Of a stretch of DNA of 53,849 nt, positions 42,901-49,348 are shown in pieces. Below the pieces are notes generated by a model that saw nothing but the letters and a program-made list of their open reading frames with translations, made no database searches and was not told the origin of the DNA. Source of the stretch: Acidobacteriota bacterium (GTDB taxonomy: Bacteria; Acidobacteriota; Vicinamibacteria; Vicinamibacterales; UBA2999); the NCBI GenBank assembly GCA_016210845.1, contig JACQTK010000026.1:1-53849 (forward strand), in the 5' to 3' direction. Within the stretch, counting starts at the first letter, position 1. Each line of letters opens with the position of its first letter. A program made the translations under genes and the position numbers.

Positions 42901-43206
42901 ATGAATGACGATTCCCGAGTACTTCGGAAGGGCCCGTTCAAAGGACGAGTGGAGTTTGCCTCGACCGTCGGGATCGAGTCGTTCCAGGAGATCGCTGAAG
43001 ATGTCATGCTCAATATCTTTGGTTCTGAGCCCTGGGACTATCTCATCACCGACCTGTCGAGTCTTCATGATTTCGCCGGCGTCGACGACATGGCACCCCG
43101 CGATATGCTGGCGAAGATCAGAGACGTCTATGGATTGGATGTCGCGGATCTGGCCAGCGCGAATCTACTCGAGATCTTTCGGAGACTCTATGAGCAGCGA
43201 GCTTGA
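42901..43206 (+). CDS. Small acidic protein A2, paralogue of A1
   Basis: The 101-residue protein (MNDDSRVLRKGPFKGRVEFA) aligns along its full length with the product of 41770-42087, sharing 'DVMLNIFG', 'YLITDLSSLHDF' and 'ANLLEIFRRL'-like blocks; about two thirds of residues agree by eye. The duplicated unit includes about 170 bp upstream with the repeat. Unlike A1, no toxin-like gene follows, so it may be an orphan immunity gene. A second ATG lies at 42905 in another frame. From 43207 to 43354 I see nothing convincing. Confidence 0.6.
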   Translation: MNDDSRVLRKGPFKGRVEFASTVGIESFQEIAEDVMLNIFGSEPWDYLITDLSSLHDFAGVDDMAPRDMLAKIRDVYGLDVADLASANLLEIFRRLYEQRA

Positions 43207-43354
43207 ACCGATTCACACGCGTGTGGAGGATCAGCCGACGGATGACCATCGAGCGCGACCGGCAAGCGGACACCGAGCCGAGAGCTGAGGTGTCGCCTCC
43301 AGATTTCGCACGCGTCACGCCGTGGGCCGAGCCGCAAACGCGCTAATTTTGGGA

Positions 43355-44152
43355 CTAGATGGCGGTCCATCCGCCGTCGACCACCAGTGCACTGCCGGTA
43401 ACGAAGCGCGACTCGTCGGAAGCGAGGAAGAGGGCCGCATCCGCAATGTCCACCGGCTCGGCTTGGTAATCATCATTGCGGATTCGCAGTGGCGTGGCGG
43501 CCCGGAATTTGTCGGATATCTCTTTGATACGGTGTAACGGCTCGGCCAAGGCCGTCTTGGTCGACCCTGGGCACAGCACGTTGATGTTGACTCCGTTCGA
43601 GCCATACTCGACAGCGAGGGCACGGATCATATTGATCACAGCCGCCTTGGCGGTGCAGTAGCTGGCCAGTCCGGCCACGCCCACCATGCCGAAATTCGAC
43701 GATACAGCTACGACCTTGCCGTAGCGGGCAGGCACGAAGTGACGCAGCGCGGCCCGAACGCAGCTGAAGATAGCCCGCACATTGACAGCCATGCAATGAT
43801 CGAAATCCTCGATCTTGACTTCGCGCGAATCCCCCATCGGGCCGATTGCGCCGGCTGAACACGCCATGATGTGAAGCGCGCCGTAACGCTTGACGACATC
43901 GTCAACGGCCCGATCCACGGCCGGCGCATCGCACACGTCGAGCGAGAGGAACTCCGCATTCCCGCCTTCCTTGCGAATCAGTTCATGGGTCGGATCGCCG
44001 CCCTCGTACGGGTTGGGTTGACGCGACACGACGATGACAGTTGCGCCTTCCCGGGCGTAACGAATCGCCATGGCTCGGCCGATTCCTGATGTTGCGCCAG
44101 TGACAAAGGCGACCTTGCCGGCCAGCCGGCCCGATCCGTTTGACGCGCTCAT
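43355..44152 (-). CDS. Short-chain dehydrogenase/reductase
   Basis: This 265-residue classical SDR has the cofactor loop 'VTGATSGIGRAMAIRYA', 'SLDVCDAPAVDRAV', 'VVAVSSNFGMVG' with the catalytic Ser, 'YCTAKAAVINMIRAL' (YxxxK) and the end 'FVTGSALVVDGGWTAI'. The usual NNAG reads CSAGA. I use ATG 44152, which has GGAG 8 nt upstream; the track's TTG 44170 overlaps the RidA stop. It is the second gene of a RidA-SDR operon. Substrate unknown; Arg after the beta-2 strand suggests NADP. Confidence 0.87.
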   Translation of the reverse strand: MSASNGSGRLAGKVAFVTGATSGIGRAMAIRYAREGATVIVVSRQPNPYEGGDPTHELIRKEGGNAEFLSLDVCDAPAVDRAVDDVVKRYGALHIMACSAGAIGPMGDSREVKIEDFDHCMAVNVRAIFSCVRAALRHFVPARYGKVVAVSSNFGMVGVAGLASYCTAKAAVINMIRALAVEYGSNGVNINVLCPGSTKTALAEPLHRIKEISDKFRAATPLRIRNDDYQAEPVDIADAALFLASDESRFVTGSALVVDGGWTAI

Positions 44153-44166
44153 ATCAAAAGCTCCGA

Positions 44167-45369
44167 TCAATCCGAGATGGCCAGGGCCGAAATTTCGTGG
44201 CGGAAACCCTCAAACCATAACCCTGTCATCGAGGGGAAGCTGAACGCCGGCGGCGCGCTCATGTCGAAAAAGTCCTTGGCGACGTCCATCACCATTTCCC
44301 AATGGCGCACGTCCTTCTGAAATGCGGTGATCTCCGCTACATGTCCCATCGTCAATCCAAAGCCTTCAAGGGTCTCGCGCATCGCTTCAAAGACGAAACG
44401 GACCTGGCCCGGAGAATCGCCGACAAACATCGCCGAGCCGTCCGAAGCCGATGCGACCTGCCCCGCGACGCAGACAAACCTCCCTTGGCCTTTCTTGGCG
44501 GCGCCGGCGATCGGATAAACCTCTTTCCACCAGATCGAATCCGGTGTGCTGCCGACGCGTCCACCCGGGGCGAGGTCGGCAATCGATGTATAGACCGCCA
44601 GCATGTCGGTCTTCAGCAGACCGGCTGCACCGACGTGGCTCGTGACGGCAGCCTCGTTGCTATGGATCTTTCCCATGATATCGGGCATGTACACCTGTTC
44701 GAGCGTCGCTGGGCCGCCCCGGATATCGAGATGGAACGACGTGAAGTCCAGAAGGTCCGTCACCTGCCCGCCCGCTTGACCAACCACTTCCAGCATCCGC
44801 TCGTAGCACACTTTCGCCTGCTCAACATGGTCCAGCGGATGAACAAATCTGCCATCGCGGTCCGCTGCGCTCTGACCCGATATGAAGACGAGAGACCCTT
44901 TCTTGCAGGCCGACGACACGGGATACTTCTTCAGCCAGGCCTGCGAGTCCGGCAGGAAGCACTGCTTGGGTTCTTTCCCCAGATGAGCCACCGCGCGAAT
45001 CATCAGCCGTGCGCCGTGATGTTGACAGCCGAGATAGCCGACCGGCGTCCAGGCCGGATACTCACTTCGAAAGTATTCGCGGCCGACGTTGAAGACCGTC
45101 TCAATGTCGCGCACGTCCGTATGGAAGGAGACGAGGGCCAGGATGTCACGTAAGCTTCCTCCCGCCTGCTGGAGGGTATCCCTCAAGCGCTTGAACAACA
45201 CGTGCGCCTGAGCTTCGAGATCGCCCGTGATCACTCCATTCCCGTCGAGCGCCACCTGGCCCCCGGTGAACAGGAGGTCCCCGACACGGACCACAGGAGA
45301 CACCGGCGCTCCGTCCCGCGCGGTGGCGTGGGAGAGGACCTGCCGAACCGACGTTGAGTGCTTGCTCAT
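44167..45369 (-). CDS. Triple RidA-domain (YjgF/YER057c/UK114) protein
   Basis: The 400-residue protein contains three tandem RidA-like units starting near 'VVRVGDLLFTGGQVALDGNG', 'KGSLVFISGQSAADRDG' and 'GRFVCVAGQVASASDG'. Each is followed by the helix-strand pattern (for example 'LRDILALVSFHTDVRDIETV'). RidA proteins deaminate reactive enamines/imines from amino-acid metabolism and normally are ~130-residue trimers. This looks like a covalent trimer. I use ATG 45369 because AGGAAGAG precedes it; the track's 45456 lacks one. The SDR gene follows. Confidence 0.82.
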   Translation of the reverse strand: MSKHSTSVRQVLSHATARDGAPVSPVVRVGDLLFTGGQVALDGNGVITGDLEAQAHVLFKRLRDTLQQAGGSLRDILALVSFHTDVRDIETVFNVGREYFRSEYPAWTPVGYLGCQHHGARLMIRAVAHLGKEPKQCFLPDSQAWLKKYPVSSACKKGSLVFISGQSAADRDGRFVHPLDHVEQAKVCYERMLEVVGQAGGQVTDLLDFTSFHLDIRGGPATLEQVYMPDIMGKIHSNEAAVTSHVGAAGLLKTDMLAVYTSIADLAPGGRVGSTPDSIWWKEVYPIAGAAKKGQGRFVCVAGQVASASDGSAMFVGDSPGQVRFVFEAMRETLEGFGLTMGHVAEITAFQKDVRHWEMVMDVAKDFFDMSAPPAFSFPSMTGLWFEGFRHEISALAISD

Positions 45370-45690
45370 CAGTCTCTTCCTGGTCGAAGGTTTCGCTTGG
45401 GCTATCTCATGAAGGAGGCCTATAACGGAATGCGGCTCTTGTTCTTGGCGATCCACTGATCGAACGCTGAAGTTCCGGATTCAATTTCCGGGCAACGTCC
45501 GAGCTTCGCGCCCCGAGCACATCCTTTTCGAAGTCGCGATAGACCTGAAACGTGTTGCCCATTTCGTCTGCACCGGGGAAACCGAACCCCGATAGACTAT
45601 CGCGTCAACGGCCAAATCGATCACCTCCGGCCAAGTCATCGACTCACGCGTGTTTCGGGGATCCAATGCGCTAAGAATTCTCCCTCGGCC
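45370..45690. other. Non-coding gap upstream of the RidA gene
   Basis: No convincing gene is seen. Small minus-strand frames here have no family features. CGATAGACTATCG (45590-45602) is a perfect 13-bp dyad and might be an operator; it is about 220 bp upstream of the RidA start. No clear -35/-10 pair was found. Confidence 0.4.
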
Positions 45691-46330
45691 GCCCGCGTCG
45701 GCGCCTACCTCGCCAACCGCGTTGAGGACGTGACACTCTCCGGGAGCGGCAACCCGGAAGTACTCCGGGGCGCGCGCGATTCGGGACAGGCGATCAGCTC
45801 GGCACCGTCAACGCCTTCAACCATTCGCACCTGGATGTCGGCTGGGCCGGCGAAGAGCGGAAGCCGCTCCAGTTCCGGATGCCACACTTTCGTGACACCA
45901 CGCCTCCGGTATTCCTCTTCCGGGAGTGCGTCTGTTTGCGGAGGACGGCCGGCCGATCATCCGAGCCGAACGCGGCCGTCTGATCGTGGATGGCCAGGTC
46001 GAAGGGGTCGTCGATGCCTGGGATCAGGTTGACGGGAACGCGGCGCGTCGGCGGCTCGGCCTGTACTCGATCGGCTATCAAGTGTTGCATCCGGACGAAT
46101 CGCCCGCGCCGGGCTTCGAAGCACCGCGGCGGACGATTGTGTTCGACCGTCTGCTGAGCGCCGCGGCCGCGTCACTGCTGTTCGCGGCCGGCAGCGGTAT
46201 TCCAGCATACGGCAACCGCGCCTCGCGCTTTCTCTGCCGGGCGACGAACACGTTCCGTAACGGCGTCGCCGCACCCGGCCGTTGGGAACCCGGCACGCTG
46301 CGCCCGGGAGAGTACATCTTGCGGATGTGA
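45691..46330 (+). pseudogene. Remnant of an M23-like peptidase family protein
   Basis: Three frames must be joined: 'ARVGAYLANRVEDVTLSGSG' (from ~45691), 'RFGTGDQLGTVNAFNHSHLD' with 'VGWAGEE' (from ~45777), and 'VRLFAEDGRPIIRAERGRL' to 'RPGEYILRM' (from 45926 to the stop at 46328). The middle piece carries an HSHLDVG motif like the LytM/M23 active-site HxH. Each step is consistent with one lost base. The N-terminal half is missing. I judge it a decayed peptidase; the family link is from motif memory. Confidence 0.5.
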
Positions 46331-46668
46331 TTGGCCGAGCGCTGCGGAATCGCGCCGTAGCGGTCGCAATCCGGATCCGCCCGCCATTGAAGGCAGCCGT
46401 CCGGATGCGGCAAGGCCGTTCCAGAATTCAGCGATGACGACGAGGCGTGCGACACAGGCAGAAGCAACAACTCTGAGGTTGGCGATCGCGGACTCGCGTA
46501 GGGGCGGCGCGTTGGAGCTGAGTCAGTGCTGATCTCGCCATGTCGGACACTTTGCTATGCTCGCCCACGCGAAGCAGGGTCAGCAGTGTCACGACTGCTT
46601 CACACCAATTCGGCCTTGCGGTTTCTCGCGGTATTGCGGCGCTTACAGGCCCTGATCGACATCCGTCG
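46331..46668. other. Non-coding gap
   Basis: The stretch between the peptidase remnant and the next promoter holds only shadow frames. I see no RNA gene, repeat or coding signal. Confidence 0.4.
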
Positions 46669-46697
46669 TTGACAGCAAGTTGCGCTGGCCGTACGCT
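46669..46697 (+). promoter_or_regulatory. Promoter of the antitoxin gene, leaderless
   Basis: TTGACA (46669-46674), a 17-bp spacer and TACGCT (46692-46697) precede ATG 46704 by 6 nt. The expected +1 would be at or next to the A of the ATG, so the mRNA would have no leader. The -35 is perfect and the -10 weak. Confidence 0.6.
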
Positions 46698-46703
46698 GAA
46701 TCG

Positions 46704-46928
46704 ATGAACCTGCACCTTCCGCCGGAGCTCGAGGCGAAGTTGACCCGTCTGGCCGAAGGCACTGGACGCAATCCTGAGCAGCTCGCCTTGGATATGCTGG
46801 CGACCTCCGTGGAGTACGACGAGTGGTTCAGGCATGAAGTGGAGAAGGGCCGCGCCTCGGCACGCGACGGACGGCTGCTTGACCGCGAGGAGCTCCTTGC
46901 TCGGATCGACAAGCGCTACGGCGCGTAA
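46704..46928 (+). CDS. CopG/ParD-type antitoxin-like protein
   Basis: The 74-residue protein begins 'MNLHLPPELEAKLTRLAEGT' and continues 'GRNPEQLALDMLATSVEYDE', the strand-helix-helix of RHH antitoxins. It ends with the tail 'LLDREELLARIDKRYGA' typical of toxin-binding ends. I use ATG 46704 instead of the track's 46680 because of the promoter position. A truncated PIN toxin frame follows, so the antitoxin may now lack its partner. Confidence 0.65.
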   Translation: MNLHLPPELEAKLTRLAEGTGRNPEQLALDMLATSVEYDEWFRHEVEKGRASARDGRLLDREELLARIDKRYGA

Positions 46929-46998
46929 TGCGCGTCCGCGAAGAAGACGTTGAACGTGACCTCGCTGCACATCGCGAACTGGGTCTCATTCGCGAACA

Positions 46999-47097
46999 GT
47001 GATCGTCGTCGCGGATAGCAGCCCACTCAATTACCTAATACTCCTCGCTGACGAGCAGCTCCTCTTGAGGCTGTTTGAGAAGTGGCTGAAGGAATGA
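46999..47097 (+). pseudogene. Truncated PIN-domain toxin remnant
   Basis: GTG 46999 opens 'VIVVADSSPLNYLILLADEQ' and stops after 32 residues. This is the N-terminus of DUF3368/PIN-type toxins with its first Asp; the remaining ~120 residues with the other acidic residues are missing. A 24-codon frame (46928-47002) joins it to the antitoxin gene by a TAATG overlap. Confidence 0.55.
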
Positions 47098-47122
47098 CGC
47101 TCTTCAGGGCATACACGCGCTC

Positions 47123-47172
47123 GATCTGACGGCGCCAGCCGACGAGCTGGTTCCCACTGGCGCCAGTTAGGG
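47123..47172. repeat. Palindrome-bearing segment before repeat copy 3
   Basis: CTGAC-GGCGCCAG and CTGGCGCC-AGTTAG form an imperfect inverted repeat across about 45 nt, and the second arm is itself a palindrome (ACTGGCGCCAGT). The segment aligns without gaps to 42672-42719. Read on the minus strand both copies encode 'LTGAS-x-N-x-L-x-x-W' with synonymous differences, so they may be relics of one minus-strand coding sequence. Confidence 0.45.
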
Positions 47173-47240
47173 CCACCACCTCCAACTCATTGATTCCAAA
47201 CGGCCGGAATCGCCGTCTCGAACTGGACATCGAAACGTTC
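47173..47240. repeat. 65-bp repeat, copy 3
   Basis: Its first 30 bases are identical to those at the tRNA-Val 3' end (41583-41612), and similarity continues to 'aactggacatcgaaacg'. The GATTCC/GGAATC dyad is present. A plus-strand small gene begins at 47300. It may mark the right end of the accessory segment. Nothing else is recognisable to 47299. Confidence 0.7.
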
Positions 47241-47299
47241 GATGGGCGGAGCCTCGCGCCGCGGCCGTCGCCGCGTGCGGCGGTAGAATCAACGTTAGA

Positions 47300-47515
47300 G
47301 TGATCAAAACGGTCGGAACTCGCCGGATTGAGGGCGGTGAAATCGGCGCCCTTCAACGCACGATGGCCGCTGTACGCACCACTGGTGCCATCGTTCCTCG
47401 AGGCGTTTACCGGTTCCGCACTTTCGAGGAGGCCGACGCGTGGATGACGCGCACGATGGCCCGTACGCACGCGAGCCTCAAGTCGAGGACCTCGCCCGCA
47501 TCTGCCAAGCGCTGA
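47300..47515 (+). CDS. Small basic protein of a nucleotidyltransferase-linked module
   Basis: This 71-residue protein starts at GTG 47300 and includes 'VRTTGAIVPRGVYRFRTFEE' and 'ADAWMTRTMARTHASLKSRT'. To my knowledge the phrase P-x-G-V-Y-R-F-x-(T/S)-F-E-E-A-D-x-W-M recurs in small proteins encoded just before nucleotidyltransferase-like genes, probably as an antitoxin-type partner. The next gene is such a protein, overlapping it by 76 bp in another frame. Confidence 0.55.
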   Translation: MIKTVGTRRIEGGEIGALQRTMAAVRTTGAIVPRGVYRFRTFEEADAWMTRTMARTHASLKSRTSPASAKR

Positions 47516-47766
47516 ACGACGCCGGCGCGCGCTACGCGGTGGTCAGAATCGCCGACGAGATCGTCGTCGATCTGATGGCTCGAGCTTGTGGAATCGAGTA
47601 TAGGGAGGCAGCACAGGACGCGACCAATTTGACGATCGCTGATGTGGTCATTCCGGTTGCAAGCCTCTCAACACTGATCCGCACGAAGGACACCATCCGT
47701 CCGTCAGACGCCGCTGACCGTCGCTACTTGGAAGAGCTGCTGGAGGCCGAACGCAGGCAACTGTGA
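47440..47766 (+). pseudogene. Nucleotidyltransferase-like protein with internal in-frame deletion
   Basis: The 108-residue frame reads 'VEDLARICQALNDAGARYAV' and then directly 'VRIADEIVVDLMARACGIEY' and 'VVIPVASLSTLIRTKDTIRP'. In intact relatives about 60 residues lie between, including the catalytic GG..A-x-x-x-x-R-x-T-x-D-x-D block. Both flanks of the junction would encode RYAVV-like residues, so recombination between short direct repeats is plausible. The reading frame survives but the active site is gone. Confidence 0.55.
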
Positions 47767-47851
47767 CCACCGTGGGGTGCGCCAGCGCGGATGCCGCCCG
47801 CGACGGTCGGGCTGGGCCGCAGCGGATCGAGGTCCGCGCGGCAGGCTAACA

Positions 47852-47881
47852 AAAAGGGCAGCCCCGAGGGGCTGCCCTTTT
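47852..47881. terminator. Strong bidirectional rho-independent terminator
   Basis: AAAAGGGCAGCCCC-ga-GGGGCTGCCCTTTT is a perfect inverted repeat, GC-rich in the stem and ending in T runs on both strands. It closes the accessory segment on the left and the minus-strand gene at 47912 on the right. Confidence 0.93.
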
Positions 47882-47911
47882 CTGCCTCGCACCATTGGCG
47901 ACAAGCGCCGG

Positions 47912-48460
47912 TTACGAGGTCTTCTTGAGCTCCGCGACCAGCGCCTCGAGCATCCTGACGTACTCCTGCTCGGTGGTCTGATAGGCCTTCAAGTATTCCG
48001 CCTCCGTCATGTTCGCACGAATCCAGTCGCCGTCGAAGGTGTAGCTCTTCCCGTTGACGTCGGCGGTATCGAACGGCTGGTTCTCCTCGCGCCTCGATTG
48101 CAGCCCGTTGGCGCCGAGGTCGGAGATGAAGACCTTCGAGTCGGGAATCGACGCGCTGTTGAGATCGATGTACACGTCGCGGTAGTTCTTCTGGAGCAGC
48201 TGCGCTTCCATGCGCTGGGGGACGCTGTAGCGGGCGCTTACCACCAGGAGCTGACTGCCTGGAAAGTACAGCGCGCCCACGAACTGATCCTCCGCCCCCA
48301 TCTTGGCCGCGATGCTGTCGAGGTTCCGCGCCTCGAGCAGCTTCGTCAACTCTCCGGCCAGCGCCGCGGACTTGGACTCCTGCGCCACGGCCAACGACGG
48401 CGTCAGCAGCAGGACACAGGCGAGACTGACGTTACGCACGCCGCGAAGAACATCGGACAT
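47912..48460 (-). CDS. Secreted hypothetical protein
   Basis: The 182-residue protein starts at ATG 48460 with a signal ('VSLACVLLLTPSLAVAQ'). The mature part has 'LAGELTKLLEARNLDSIAAK', 'QFVGALYFPGSQLLVVSARY' and 'YVRMLEALVAELKKTS'. GGGGGGTG lies just upstream of the start; the track's longer version lacks both signal and ribosome site. I do not recognise the family. It is followed by the bidirectional terminator. Confidence 0.7.
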   Translation of the reverse strand: MSDVLRGVRNVSLACVLLLTPSLAVAQESKSAALAGELTKLLEARNLDSIAAKMGAEDQFVGALYFPGSQLLVVSARYSVPQRMEAQLLQKNYRDVYIDLNSASIPDSKVFISDLGANGLQSRREENQPFDTADVNGKSYTFDGDWIRANMTEAEYLKAYQTTEQEYVRMLEALVAELKKTS

Positions 48461-48557
48461 GATGCACCCCCCGGGCGGCGCCCCACTCCACCGGCGCCAA
48501 GGCGACCCGTTAGTACGGCGACTTGTATCACCGGATGGGCCTGCCGTCAATTGCCGT

Positions 48558-48977
48558 CTACCCGATGAAGAGCGCCTCGTCATCCTCGACGCCTGCGCGC
48601 CGTGAACGGGTGCCGCCTCGCGCGTCGCGGAAGGCCGCGAGCACGGCCTTGAGTCCGCTCAGCCACGCAACGCCTTCCTTGGCTGGCGCGATCAGCGTGT
48701 CCTGGACCGCGTTCAGCGTCTGCTCGACACGCTGCGTGAGATCGGTAAACAGCTGATCGGCGCGTTCGACTTGCGCGGCGGCCACGGCGGTGGCTCTGGC
48801 CGCATCGGCGGTCAGGGCCCGGAGGCTCACCACGATCGGCCGCACGTCCTGCTCGAGGCGATCGGCGAGCCGATCGAGGCGGCGGGCGGCGCGCGTGGCG
48901 AACACGACGGCCGCCACCTGGATGACGGCCATCACGAGCACGGCCGCGGCGATCACGCCGAGGAAGACGTCGGTCAC
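48558..48977 (-). CDS. DUF948-like membrane-anchored protein
   Basis: The 139-residue protein has one N-terminal membrane helix ('FLGVIAAAVLVMAVIQVAAV') and a long coiled-coil-like stretch ('ARRLDRLADRLEQDVRPIVV', 'AAAQVERADQLFTDLTQRVE'). DUF948 proteins look like this and have no firm role. It overlaps the YtxH gene by 4 bp, so the two are co-expressed. Confidence 0.75.
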   Translation of the reverse strand: MTDVFLGVIAAAVLVMAVIQVAAVVFATRAARRLDRLADRLEQDVRPIVVSLRALTADAARATAVAAAQVERADQLFTDLTQRVEQTLNAVQDTLIAPAKEGVAWLSGLKAVLAAFRDARGGTRSRRAGVEDDEALFIG

Positions 48978-49270
48978 GCCTCGGGCTCCTCTCCGCCTGC
49001 CGTGGCCGGGCCGGTCTTCTGCTGATACTGCTCACGGGCCCGCTCGAACGCAGTCGACAGATGCTCGCGCTGGCGGTCCACCACCTCCCGACCCTTCCGC
49101 ACGGCCTCCGACGCGCGATCGCGCCCTTCGCGGGCGCGCTGCCCGAGATACTCGCGCGTCTCGTCGCCCGCGGCCGGGGCGAACAGCAACGCGATGGCCG
49201 CGCCGGTCACCGCGCCCGCGACGAACGCCACCAGGAGCCCGCCAGCGCCGATTCCTTCGTTGTTGGCCAT
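48974..49270 (-). CDS. YtxH-domain protein
   Basis: The 98-residue protein starts at ATG 49270 ('MANNEGIGAGGLLVAFVAGA'). It has a Gly/Ala membrane helix ending 'IALLFAPAAGDETREYL', the YtxH signature, and a charged helical tail. The family is associated with envelope stress, but the role is unclear. It pairs with the DUF948 gene downstream of mlaD, and a REP-like pair lies just upstream. Confidence 0.82.
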   Translation of the reverse strand: MANNEGIGAGGLLVAFVAGAVTGAAIALLFAPAAGDETREYLGQRAREGRDRASEAVRKGREVVDRQREHLSTAFERAREQYQQKTGPATAGGEEPEA

Positions 49271-49284
49271 GAAGTCTTCCTCAC

Positions 49285-49344
49285 GCGCAGGCTGAAGCCT
49301 GCGCTCTACACCACTCACCGTAGAGCGGCGGCTTCAGCCGCCGC
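49285..49344. repeat. Inverted pair of GTAG-headed REP-like elements
   Basis: Two 25-nt units face each other. The minus-strand unit (49285-49309) is GTAGA-GCGCAGGCT-TC-AGCCTGCGC. The plus-strand unit (49320-49344) is GTAGA-GCGGCGGCT-TC-AGCCGCCGC. Both have a 5' GTAG, a perfect 9-bp stem and the apex CTTCAG. GTAG-headed hairpins are the hallmark of REP sequences mobilised by RAYT transposases. A third unit is at 51291-51315. No RAYT gene is in the window. Confidence 0.85.
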
Positions 49345-49348
49345 GGCC

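Noticed and set aside
43190-43288. 32-codon frame MSSELEPIHTRV overlapping the end of A2
   Set aside because: It has no ribosome site, no family likeness and low-complexity charged composition.
46428-46970. 180-codon minus-strand frame
   Set aside because: It is antisense to the antitoxin gene and its promoter and shows no domain.
47123-47172. Possible integron attC site with R-like ends (ATCTGAC, GTTAGGG)
   Set aside because: Both ends differ from the RYYYAAC/GTTRRRY consensus by one base, the length is short, copy 2 does not fold the same way, and no integrase gene is present.
41583-47240. CRISPR array
   Set aside because: Only three diverged repeats at irregular kilobase spacing, with genes between them; no short regular spacers and no cas genes anywhere in the window.
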